A stretch of DNA of 48,281 bases from Flavipsychrobacter sp. (GTDB lineage Bacteria > Bacteroidota > Bacteroidia > Chitinophagales > Chitinophagaceae): the NCBI GenBank assembly GCA_016786665.1, contig JAEUVZ010000024.1, positions 1 to 48,281 on the forward strand, written 5' to 3'. Under the pieces are notes generated by a model. It did not search any database. It saw nothing but the letters and a program-made list of their open reading frames with translations, and had not been told where the DNA came from. A program made the translations under genes and the position numbers. Shown here in pieces: positions 41,115 through 48,281 of the stretch; position 1 is the stretch's first letter, and the number at the start of each line of letters is the position of its first letter.

Positions 41115-41309
41115 TTAGTGTAACAGGCCATAAATCAATGTAAGCACCTTATCTGCCGCTATATCCATACCGAATATAAGGAGTGTAATAAGGGCCAGCG
41201 ATACGAGTACTATCACTGTGGTTTGCTGCAGTTCGTCCCATGACGGCCAGCTCACTTTGTGAACGAGTTCGTCGTAGGCTTCCTGTATGTATGTACCGAA
41301 TTTTGCCAT
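41115..41309 (-). CDS. secE: Protein translocase subunit SecE
   Basis: 64 residues. The amphipathic segment YIQEAYDELVHKVSWPSWDEL contains the conserved VSWPS-x-x-E motif, and one membrane helix follows (about 31-55, TTVIVLVSLALITLLIFGMDIA). It is a core subunit of the SecYEG channel. Its place between tRNA-Trp and nusG is the standard one. Confidence 0.96.
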   Translation of the reverse strand: MAKFGTYIQEAYDELVHKVSWPSWDELQQTTVIVLVSLALITLLIFGMDIAADKVLTLIYGLLH

Positions 41310-41325
41310 AAAAACTGCTTTGAAC

Positions 41326-41356
41326 CAGGGTTAATCGGATTAAGGGATTAACCAGG
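41326..41356. repeat. Inverted repeat on the 3' side of tRNA-Trp
   Basis: GGTTAATC and GATTAACC, flanked by AACC and GGTT, form an interrupted stem just downstream of tRNA-Trp. A similar motif set occurs on the other side at 41455-41482. They may be RNA-processing structures around the tRNA. Confidence 0.4.
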
Positions 41357-41372
41357 TTGTAAAATTTGTTTG

Positions 41373-41443
41373 CACGGGCACGCGGATTCGAACCACGATC
41401 GAAGGTTTTGGAGACCTCTATTCTACCATTGAACTATGCCCGT
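41373..41443 (-). tRNA. tRNA-Trp (anticodon CCA)
   Basis: The acceptor is ACGGGCA with TGCCCGT, with the D-arm AGTTCAATGG, the anticodon loop CTCCAAA and the T-arm GGTTCGAATCC. It lies directly before secE, as in many bacteria. Confidence 0.95.
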
Positions 41444-41454
41444 ATTTTGTCTGA

Positions 41455-41482
41455 ACCGGGATTAATGGATTAACCTGGCTCA
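41455..41482. repeat. Inverted repeat on the 5' side of tRNA-Trp
   Basis: The sequence ACCGGGATTAAT, two bases, ATTAACCTGG folds as a hairpin. It resembles the motif at 41326-41356 on the other side of the tRNA. Confidence 0.35.
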
Positions 41483-41578
41483 GAAAGAACTTCAATACCG
41501 CTGTTAAATCAAAAAGCCAAAAGTGTTACCTTTTGACCTTCAGCGGAGCACAAAGTTAAGAATTAGTTTTGAATTTTG

Positions 41579-43111
41579 CTAAGGAATTTTGAGGGAATAA
41601 AGTGCTGTAATTTCCTGAAAACGAGGCTGTATAATATAATTTCCTTTAATGTCTGTGTAACCCCAGCCACCCTGATTTCGTGCAGGTGCAAATCCATTCT
41701 CAAAAGGGCCAAACTCATAAAACTCAGGCTTAATGACCCATTCATTGTTAAGCCCTTTACAACCTACTCTATAATTCCCTTTATTGTCTTTAACGCTCAC
41801 TATGAAAAGTCCATTTCCTAAAGGTCGTGCTACGTCTTCATCAATGGAGATGAGTTTACCCCTAGTAGTTAGCATTGCACGCTGATAATAGCCGTTACTA
41901 TTTTTTTCTTTAGTCACTACAGTCGCTACCCCTGCAAAAAACGTCTTATTGTCAACATATAACAACTTCATTTTATTGAATGCCGGTCGGCCTAAAGTGT
42001 CAAAAAACATGTATTCAGTATTCGTAAGATTGCTTTCTGTAGCGCTGAAAGCGTTATATACAGGTTCCTTGGTTTTAACAACAAAGTAGCCATCGCTCAT
42101 TTCTCCTATTTCGGTAAACTTCAAGGGTATTATCATTTCACCCTTAGTGTTTATAACCCCCATTTTAGGACTCGGAGGGTTATCAAGAAAGGTATCGTAT
42201 TGCTCACTGACAATAAAAAAGCCAGCTGAATTAATTATTCTACCATAATGATCGGCGATAGCAAACAATGAGTCTCCTTGAGTGTTTATTACAAGAACTT
42301 TTCCGTCCTTAGCCACTAAAGCTTGACCTGAAATAAACTTATAGAAGTCACCTTTTAGGTAGTTGGGATTTTCCATCTCCATCAGCGCTACATAGCCCGA
42401 ACCACACATTCTTCTGGGGTTAGCGTTCCTCCTGTGATCTCCCACTACAGAATACCCCAAAGAATAGATAGTATCAATTACCAAATTACCTTTCTTGTTA
42501 ATAAACCCGAGTTTGTCATCCTCGTAGCCAAAGGGTGAATTTGACTTGGCTGAAACAGGCAATAGGCCTTCACTAAATACAGGCTCTCTTATCAATCCAA
42601 GCGAAATTGACTTGTAAGAGAAAGGCACAATAAACTTTCCTTTAGAATTTATGCATCCTAAATCATTGTTGGGCTTGACTAAAATGGCTACCCCATCATG
42701 GTCCATATCACTAACGTACTTATAAATAGTATCTGTCAGAAACTTCCCTTGCTTATCAATAAGCCCCCATTTTGTATTTAATGCAACAGCAGCAAAATCA
42801 TTTTTAAATCCACGGACTTCCGTAAAAATTGCAGGAACGACTATTTCGTTGTGATAGTTTTTAAATCCTCTTTTGCCATTCGTTGCTACGAATTCAAACA
42901 TACCCTCTGAAATATCCGGACGCGTGTTATTGTCAAAACGACCGAGAGAGTCTGCCAAAATATTTCCCTTTGCATCTACTACTTTCCAATGTGGATAAGA
43001 ATCCGCACTGTCATGAATGTAGCCCTCAGCCACTCCAACATAGTAAATCTCCTTCTGCGCAAAAGAAGAACTGAAGAAACAGAGAAATGATATGGAAAGA
43101 ATGATTCTCAT
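41579..43111 (-). CDS. WG-repeat protein with signal peptide
   Basis: This is 510 residues from the ATG at 43111. The signal peptide (MRIILSISFLCFFSSSFAQ) is followed by about ten WG-type repeats of about 35 residues (FAAVALNTKWGLIDKQGKFLTDTIY; DDKLGFINKKGNLVIDTIY; NQGGWGYTDIKGNYIIQPRFQEI). The repeats build an extended beta structure of unknown binding partner. The gene is richer in A+T than its core neighbours and lies in the islet between tuf and tRNA-Trp. It ends about 135 bases before tRNA-Trp. Confidence 0.85.
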   Translation of the reverse strand: MRIILSISFLCFFSSSFAQKEIYYVGVAEGYIHDSADSYPHWKVVDAKGNILADSLGRFDNNTRPDISEGMFEFVATNGKRGFKNYHNEIVVPAIFTEVRGFKNDFAAVALNTKWGLIDKQGKFLTDTIYKYVSDMDHDGVAILVKPNNDLGCINSKGKFIVPFSYKSISLGLIREPVFSEGLLPVSAKSNSPFGYEDDKLGFINKKGNLVIDTIYSLGYSVVGDHRRNANPRRMCGSGYVALMEMENPNYLKGDFYKFISGQALVAKDGKVLVINTQGDSLFAIADHYGRIINSAGFFIVSEQYDTFLDNPPSPKMGVINTKGEMIIPLKFTEIGEMSDGYFVVKTKEPVYNAFSATESNLTNTEYMFFDTLGRPAFNKMKLLYVDNKTFFAGVATVVTKEKNSNGYYQRAMLTTRGKLISIDEDVARPLGNGLFIVSVKDNKGNYRVGCKGLNNEWVIKPEFYEFGPFENGFAPARNQGGWGYTDIKGNYIIQPRFQEITALYSLKIP

Positions 43112-43194
43112 TGTAGTAGTCTCTAAAGATAAGACGGGTAGAAACAGGGTGAACACTAGTATAATGAAAAACGATGGCTAATTAAGGAACACGG

Positions 43195-43578
43195 TCACCA
43201 AACCACTTTTATATCATACGTAGCAATCATGCGGTCTTTTGTAATAATGGTAAGGCCTTCGTGAATCCCCTGGGAGATAATAACCCTGTCAAAAGGGTCT
43301 CTGTGATGAAATGGCAAATCATTCAAGACTGTGAGATGTTCTTTACTTAGCGGCAATTCAGTAAATCCTGTCCTTTCGACGATTGCAAAAAAATCCAGTA
43401 GACTCATTTTAAGATCCAGGGAACCTAACGAATGCTTTATTGTGATTTCCCAAAGAGATGCGATGCTTACGTAACATTCATTATCCAAGTTTACAATAAG
43501 GGCGCGCGCTTTTCCGGATAGATATTCGTCTCCAGAGAGCGCCCAAAGTAATGTATGTGTATCCAGCAAATAGGCCAT
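43195..43578 (-). CDS. vapC: PIN-domain toxin, VapC-type
   Basis: This is 127 residues from the ATG at 43578; a GTG at 43581 would overlap the antitoxin stop by one base. The PIN fold shows the acidic residues of the RNase site: Asp in LLDTHTLLWAL, Glu in SLWEITIK, Asp in RDPFDRVIISQG. VapC toxins cut RNA, most often tRNA. It is translated right after its antitoxin. The gene is A+T-richer than the core. Confidence 0.9.
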   Translation of the reverse strand: MAYLLDTHTLLWALSGDEYLSGKARALIVNLDNECYVSIASLWEITIKHSLGSLDLKMSLLDFFAIVERTGFTELPLSKEHLTVLNDLPFHHRDPFDRVIISQGIHEGLTIITKDRMIATYDIKVVW

Positions 43579-43580
43579 CA

Positions 43581-43781
43581 CTACTGGTATGCGTCGAAAT
43601 CCGCTATTGGGTCATCAAAACTATCTTTAATGATAATTTTGCCTTTTGCTAGTCCTAACTGACGCTCTTTTTTATGACTTGGTTCGCGCTTTTTCTTAAG
43701 AAAGGCAATAAAATCTGCTACCTGTTGCTTTAGCGTTTCAGGTAGTGATGATATTTCCTTAAATAATTGGGCATCTGTCAT
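43581..43781 (-). CDS. DUF2281-type antitoxin of the VapC pair
   Basis: This 66-residue protein has the N-terminal helical part AQLFKEISSLPETLKQQVADFIAFLKKK of DUF2281 antitoxins and a C-terminal tail (LAKGKIIIKDSFDDPIADF) that would bind the toxin's active site. It precedes the PIN toxin directly, as usual, and probably represses the pair. Confidence 0.85.
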   Translation of the reverse strand: MTDAQLFKEISSLPETLKQQVADFIAFLKKKREPSHKKERQLGLAKGKIIIKDSFDDPIADFDAYQ

Positions 43782-43821
43782 AATGCAATTTACTAAAATT
43801 AGATTTAAGGTTATTTAAAAT

Positions 43822-43852
43822 AAAATTCCCCCGGACCAGCCGGGGGAATTTT
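43822..43852 (-). terminator. Terminator of tuf
   Basis: AAAATTCCCCCGG (43822-43834) pairs perfectly with CCGGGGGAATTTT (43840-43852), located just beyond the tuf stop. It isolates tuf from the islet. Confidence 0.9.
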
Positions 43853-43872
43853 GTATTCAGAAGTGCTTTATC

Positions 43873-45060
43873 TTATTTGATAATTTCAGTTACCTGACCA
43901 GCGCCTACTGTACGGCCACCTTCGCGGATCGCGAATTTCAGGCCTTTTTCCATCGCGATTGGAGCGATCAGTTTTACAGTCAGGTTCACGTTATCGCCAG
44001 GCATAACCATTTCCACACCTTCAGGCAGCTGACATTCGCCAGTTACGTCGGTAGTACGGAAGTAGAACTGAGGACGGTATTTTTGGAAGAATGGAGTGTG
44101 ACGTCCGCCTTCTTCTTTAGACAGTACATACACTTCACCTTTGAAGTCTGTGTGCGGAGTGATGCTCTTAGGAGCGCAGATAACCATACCACGACGGATA
44201 TCTTTCTTTTCAATACCGCGGAGCAGCAGACCTGCGTTGTCACCAGCCTGACCTTGGTCGAGGAGTTTCTTGAACATTTCCACACCAGTACAAGTAGAAG
44301 ACATTGCTTCTTCGTTGAAACCAACGATTTCCACGTTCTCACCCACTTTGATGATACCACGCTCGATACGACCTGTAGCAACAGTACCACGACCAGTGAT
44401 AGTGAATACGTCTTCTACAGACATCAGGAATGGTTGATCGATTGGACGCGGAGGCAGCGGAATGTAGCTATCTACAGCTTCCATCAGTTCTTCTACTGCT
44501 TTCACCCACTGATCATCACCAGCCAGTGCGCCTGTAGCAGAACCTTTGATGATTGGCGTGTTGTCACCATCATATTCGTATTTGCTCAGCAGTTCGCGGA
44601 TTTCCATTTCAACGAGGTCCAGGATCTCAGCATCATCAACCAGGTCTACCTTGTTCATGAATACTACGATACGAGGTACACCTACCTGGCGAGCCAGCAG
44701 GATGTGCTCTTTCGTTTGAGGCATAGGACCATCAGTAGCAGCTACTACCAGGATAGCGCCGTCCATCTGGGCAGCACCGGTAATCATATTCTTTACGTAG
44801 TCGGCGTGGCCTGGACAGTCAACGTGCGCATAGTGGCGGTTAGCTGTTTGATATTCTACGTGTGCAGTATTGATAGTGATACCACGCTCTTTTTCTTCAG
44901 GAGCAGCATCAATTTCATCATATCCCCTTTTTTCGGCCAAACCTTTGTTAGCCAGGATAGTAGTGATCGCAGCAGTCAGGGTAGTTTTACCGTGATCTAC
45001 GTGTCCGATTGTACCAATGTTTACGTGGGGTTTTTCCCGCTTGAAGGTCTCTTTTGCCAT
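43873..45060 (-). CDS. tuf: Elongation factor Tu
   Basis: 395 residues, full length. G1 [10 protein letters not shown]3 [32 protein letters not shown]4 NKVD and the SATG block mark the GTPase domain, and domains 2 and 3 are complete to the final [11 protein letters not shown]. It delivers aminoacyl-tRNA to the ribosome. It is preceded on the same strand by four tRNA genes, and in many genomes the same transcript goes on to tRNA-Trp, secE and nusG. Confidence 0.99.
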   Translation of the reverse strand: MAKETFKREKPHVNIGTIGHVDHGKTTLTAAITTILANKGLAEKRGYDEIDAAPEEKERGITINTAHVEYQTANRHYAHVDCPGHADYVKNMITGAAQMDGAILVVAATDGPMPQTKEHILLARQVGVPRIVVFMNKVDLVDDAEILDLVEMEIRELLSKYEYDGDNTPIIKGSATGALAGDDQWVKAVEELMEAVDSYIPLPPRPIDQPFLMSVEDVFTITGRGTVATGRIERGIIKVGENVEIVGFNEEAMSSTCTGVEMFKKLLDQGQAGDNAGLLLRGIEKKDIRRGMVICAPKSITPHTDFKGEVYVLSKEEGGRHTPFFQKYRPQFYFRTTDVTGECQLPEGVEMVMPGDNVNLTVKLIAPIAMEKGLKFAIREGGRTVGAGQVTEIIK

Positions 45061-45176
45061 TGTTATTCTTTTTAAGAGAAGTTTTTAATTTTTATTACGC
45101 TTTTATTATTTCAGAGTGCAAAAGTCCATCATTTTATTGAATAAACGCACTCCATAAATTACATTTTTTTCAAAAG

Positions 45177-45248
<72 letters not shown>

Positions 45249-45411
45249 TTTAATAAAGAGCTTAGGTGCCGTAAGCCGGGGGCTTGTAACACTTTAAGTT
45301 TCCGCCCGGCAATGTGATGCCCGGTGAAAACTTATTCTGAAAGCGGAAACAATGTTCCCCGGCCGGGCCGGTAACGCAGCACTAAGTGGCTGTTGCCTGT
45401 CGCTTTCTCTG

Positions 45412-45484
45412 AGCGGGAGACGAGGCTCGAACCCGCGACCTACAGCTTGGAAGGCTGTCGCTCTACCAACTGAGCTACTCCCGC
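45412..45484 (-). tRNA. tRNA-Gly (anticodon TCC)
   Basis: The acceptor is GCGGGAG with CTCCCGC. The anticodon loop CTTCCAA sits on ACAGC/GCTGT, and the T-arm has GGTTCGAGCC. Confidence 0.95.
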
Positions 45485-45577
45485 TTGTGAGAATGTGGAA
45501 ATATGAAAATGTGAAAATGACCGGTTGAGCCATCTACGCATCTTCACATTTTTCACACTTTCACATCCAAAATAAAG

Positions 45578-45660
<83 letters not shown>

Positions 45661-45728
45661 AAAAAGTTTGAAAGTCAAAACTCAACAAAGTAATAGAAGC
45701 TCGTTCGAATTTTGACTTTCATGAGTGG

Positions 45729-45801
45729 AGCCACTTGCCGGAATCGAACCAGCGACCTACTGATTACAAATCAGTTGCTCTACCAGCTGAGCTAAAGTGG
45801 C
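45729..45801 (-). tRNA. tRNA-Thr (anticodon TGT)
   Basis: The acceptor is GCCACTT with AAGTGGC. The anticodon loop TTTGTAA sits on ACTGA/TCAGT. It is the first gene of the tRNA-tuf transcription unit. Confidence 0.95.
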
Positions 45802-45948
45802 TTTTCTATAACTTTTAAAAGAACTACTTCCCGAATTGGGACTGCAAAAGTAGGTAAGAAAATGATTTTTGCAAATTTTTTTACCTCAATTTAAAGAAAG
45901 GGTGAAACATATATTTTTCGCTGATTCAGACGGGAATACACCTTGTAG

Positions 45949-46575
45949 CTAGGGCGCCTTCTGCGCGGCTACGGAAACCGTTTCTTTCAGCACAATGGTA
46001 TCGCCAAACTGGTTGACGCCATCGTACCAGCGCTCGTATTTCAGCGAGTCTATCACCGAGCCGGAAGTAGTGATGCTTCCACCTGCGCGGTGCAGGTATA
46101 CGTTGGCATTGGGCAACGAGGTACCCTCAAAATAAAAGCGGTTGGCCTCGTAAAAATGGTCTACGGGGTTGCCCAGGTAGCATTTTACTGTATCGCCGGG
46201 ATACTCCATCAGCCCTGCCAGGCGGAAAGAAGTGACACTGTTGCCATCGGGGAAAATGTGGAATGTGTAGTGATTGGTATCGCCCACGTGGCTGGTATTG
46301 GTGGTATCGTTGCTTATCAAGACGGTTTCCACGGCCGACCACTGGCCCAAATACTTCTGCACGCTCTTAATATCGCAATAGAAGCCTTCCCAGCCTATGT
46401 TGCAGGCGCACTGCCCCCTGAAGCAATTACCGTTATTACAGTTTACATCTATGCACTGGGTATCTACCGTAGGCTCTTCCGGCTCCGGCTTGGTGCAGGA
46501 GGTGTAAAGGACCGAGGCAAACGCCAAAATAGTGAGGGTAGCGGCTATAAACCGGCTGAAGAGACGGGGTTTCAT
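45949..46575 (-). CDS. EGF-like-motif lipoprotein
   Basis: This 208-residue protein begins MKPRLFSRFIAATLTILAFASVLYTSC, with a lipobox at Cys27. It is followed by an EGF-like motif of six closely spaced Cys (CIDVNCNNGNCFRGQCACNIGWEGFYC). The rest is a beta-rich domain (GQWSAVETVLISND; THYTFHIFPDGNSVTSFRL). It is about the same size and layout as the gene at 46664, and both are on the same strand. The function is unknown; the protein is probably exported. Confidence 0.75.
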   Translation of the reverse strand: MKPRLFSRFIAATLTILAFASVLYTSCTKPEPEEPTVDTQCIDVNCNNGNCFRGQCACNIGWEGFYCDIKSVQKYLGQWSAVETVLISNDTTNTSHVGDTNHYTFHIFPDGNSVTSFRLAGLMEYPGDTVKCYLGNPVDHFYEANRFYFEGTSLPNANVYLHRAGGSITTSGSVIDSLKYERWYDGVNQFGDTIVLKETVSVAAQKAP

Positions 46576-46612
46576 TGCTGTTCGTATTTTTTACAAATTT
46601 AAGGATATAATG

Positions 46613-46634
46613 AACGCCCCCTTACGGGGGCGTT
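46613..46634 (-). terminator. Hairpin between the two EGF-like lipoprotein genes
   Basis: AACGCCCCC (46613-46621) pairs with GGGGGCGTT (46626-46634). The T-run on the minus strand is weak, so partial read-through is likely. Confidence 0.55.
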
Positions 46635-46663
46635 GTAAAAAAGTATCTGTGTAAAAAAGAAAA

Positions 46664-47245
46664 CTAGTTGTTGATGAAGGTAAACTCCACCGTATCGCTG
46701 TGCGTGCCGGTGCTGTCTACTACAAAACGGTAGTATTCGCCGGTCATTTTATCGACGCCTGCGGTGTCTACACTACCGTTGCCGCCCATTATTTTAAAGA
46801 CGCTCGGGTCGTTTGTAGGCTGGAAATACTGGATATCGAACGTAGTAGGGCTGGTGATCTCGCAGAGGATATTGCTCTTATAGCGGTCGTTCAGCACGCT
46901 GTCTATAAAGAAAGAGGTGGCGGTATAGCCGGCACGGGTGCGTATGGTGTAAGAAGCCGAAGCGCCTACCCAGACCGCATTAGAGCTGCCTACCACTACT
47001 TCGTTAGCGCTCCAGCGCGGGTCTATGAACTTTTGCGCGATAGCGATGCCACAGTCTGCACCATCAAAACCGGAGGGGCAAGTACACTTCCCTTCAGAAC
47101 AGGTTCCCCAGTTGAGGCACTGCATGGTATCGCAACCCATGCTGGTGAAACCCTTATCCTTGCAGGAGGTATAAGTAACTGTAGAAAAACCGCAGAACGC
47201 CAGCAAAGCAGCTACTACCACATAAGATGTAAACTTCTTTCTCAT
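46664..47245 (-). CDS. EGF-like-motif lipoprotein, paralogue of the 45949 gene
   Basis: This is 193 residues from the ATG at 47245 (MRKKFTSYVVVAALLAFCGFSTVTYTSC). The lipobox Cys is followed by an EGF-like motif (CDTMQCLNWGTCSEGKCTCPSGFDGADC). The domain after it shares with the other protein the pattern of a Trp (DPRWSANEVVVGSSN) and a run of beta strands ending in SDTVEFTFINN. Gene order and layout suggest an old duplication. The function is unknown. Confidence 0.75.
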   Translation of the reverse strand: MRKKFTSYVVVAALLAFCGFSTVTYTSCKDKGFTSMGCDTMQCLNWGTCSEGKCTCPSGFDGADCGIAIAQKFIDPRWSANEVVVGSSNAVWVGASASYTIRTRAGYTATSFFIDSVLNDRYKSNILCEITSPTTFDIQYFQPTNDPSVFKIMGGNGSVDTAGVDKMTGEYYRFVVDSTGTHSDTVEFTFINN

Positions 47246-47360
47246 AAAGTAAAAATAAGACCGAAAATAATAAAAAGGTACGCATCGCAGTGGCTTTTCT
47301 GAAAAAAGCAACTGTTTCTCAATGATTTAAGGCTGTTTTTGTACTCCGGGTTAATAAAAA

Positions 47361-48281
47361 CTATACCTGCTTGAGCTCCGCCACCAGCTCCTGCAATACT
47401 TTTTTGGCATCGCCAAAGAGCATGGAAGTTTTTGGGCGGAAGAATAGCTCGTTTTCTATACCGGCATATCCGGGCTTCATACTGCGCTTGTTCACTATTA
47501 CATGGTCGGCTTTTTCCACCTCCAGTATCGGCATACCGTATATGGGGCTGGCGGGGTCGTCTTTTGCAGCGGGGTTCACCACATCATTGGCCCCCAGTAT
47601 CATTACCACGCTGGTGGCGGGCATCTGGTCGTTGGCGTCTTCCATCTCCAGCAGTTTCTCATAAGGCACATCTGCCTCGGCCAGCAGCACGTTCATGTGC
47701 CCCGGCATCCGTCCCGCCACGGGGTGTATACCGTAGGATACTTCCACACCCTTGTCCTGCAGCAGTTTTTCCAGCTCGTGGCAGGCATGCTGCGCCTGGG
47801 CCACCGCAAGGCCATAGCCGGGTATTATCATCACCTTGCTGGCATAGGCCATCAGCACGGCGGTATCGTTCAGCGATATTTCTTTGTAGTTGCCTTGTTC
47901 TTTGCTTCCGGCACCGCCCCCGGCAGCGGCACCGCCGCCCCCGAATGAACCGATGAGCACATTGGTGAGTGAGCGGTTCATGGCCTTGCACATGAGCATG
48001 GTAAGGATAGTACCCGCAGAACCTACGAGTATACCCCCCGTAAGCATGACAGGATTATCGTAGAGGAAGCCGCCAAATGCCGCAGCCACCCCTGTAAATG
48101 AGTTGAGCAGTGAAATAACCACGGGCATATCGGCACCACCGATGGGCATTACGAAAAGGATACCATAAAGGGCCGCCAGCGCCAGGATACCATAGAACAA
48201 CCATGGTGCAGTTATGAAACCGCCGATGAGGCATATAGAGCCTACCAGCAGCCCACCCATCAGTATAAAATTGATGGCCTG
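47361..48281 (-). CDS. pntB: NAD(P) transhydrogenase subunit beta, N-terminus cut by the window edge
   Basis: The last 307 or so residues. Membrane helices (GGLLVGSICLIGGFITAPW; PVVISLLNSFTGVAAAFGGFLY; GGILVGSAGTILTMLM) end near residue 100. After a Gly/Ala-rich linker comes the NADP-binding domain III: VMIIPGYGLAVAQAQHACHEL, YGIHPVAGRMPGHMNVLLAEA, VVMILGANDVVNPAA, GMPILEVEKADHVIVNKRSM and GYAGIENELF. It couples hydride transfer between NADH and NADP+ to proton flow in the inner membrane. The alpha subunit should lie beyond the window. Confidence 0.95.
   Translation of the reverse strand, partial: QAINFILMGGLLVGSICLIGGFITAPWLFYGILALAALYGILFVMPIGGADMPVVISLLNSFTGVAAAFGGFLYDNPVMLTGGILVGSAGTILTMLMCKAMNRSLTNVLIGSFGGGGAAAGGGAGSKEQGNYKEISLNDTAVLMAYASKVMIIPGYGLAVAQAQHACHELEKLLQDKGVEVSYGIHPVAGRMPGHMNVLLAEADVPYEKLLEMEDANDQMPATSVVMILGANDVVNPAAKDDPASPIYGMPILEVEKADHVIVNKRSMKPGYAGIENELFFRPKTSMLFGDAKKVLQELVAELKQV

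Noticed and set aside
44083-45075. 330-codon plus-strand frame opposite tuf
   Set aside because: Codon bias of tuf removes stops on the other strand. The translation has no family features.

Overview
The window comes from a Bacteroidota chromosome, most likely a Chitinophagaceae-like relative. The evidence is a single-chain SecDF, a MurF-alanine racemase fusion, the gliding ABC transporter genes gldF and gldG, a PorT-like type IX secretion protein, a secreted protease with a type IX sorting tail, and promoters of the TTTG-N20-TAnnTTTG kind.

Positions 1 to about 9915 are the right end of a mobile element. The region is visibly more A+T-rich than what follows. It holds a tyrosine integrase facing a tRNA-Val gene at 9916-9990, a free-standing HNH endonuclease with a long structured leader, phage-type XRE regulators, an ImmA/IrrE protease and a truncated J-domain gene at the window edge. 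The left end of the element lies outside the window.

The main cargo is a tight same-strand operon at 1272-6409. In order it encodes a small acyl-carrier-like protein, an XRE regulator, an ImmA/IrrE metalloprotease, a short thymidylate-synthase-like protein, a stand-alone HMUDK_hel (5-hydroxymethyl-dU DNA kinase helical domain) protein, a possible 39-residue ORF, a membrane-anchored dCTP-deaminase-like protein that lacks the catalytic Glu, a MazG_C-like protein and a holo-ACP synthase. The pairing of a carrier protein and its activating enzyme with pyrimidine and base-modification enzymes is the most unusual content here. I read it as a candidate DNA-hypermodification or nucleotide-based defence system; that function is inference.

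From 10282 to 40457 the window is ordinary core genome: dapD, an MscS channel, mlaE, secDF, a 1135-residue M43 protease, murF-alr, the gldF-gldG-DUF4340 operon, a small secreted protein, an M23 peptidase, DUF488, a class D beta-lactamase-like lipoprotein, metF, lptB, a GH3-family protein, engB divergent from ubiE/menG, a 1-Cys peroxiredoxin and porT.

The last part, on the minus strand, is the widespread translation locus tRNA-Thr, tRNA-Tyr, tRNA-Gly, tRNA-Thr, tuf, then tRNA-Trp, secE, nusG. It is interrupted between tuf and tRNA-Trp by an A+T-richer islet with a VapBC-type pair and a WG-repeat protein. Two related EGF-like lipoproteins and a partial pntB finish the window. Most genes end at clear hairpin terminators, many of them shared between convergent units.
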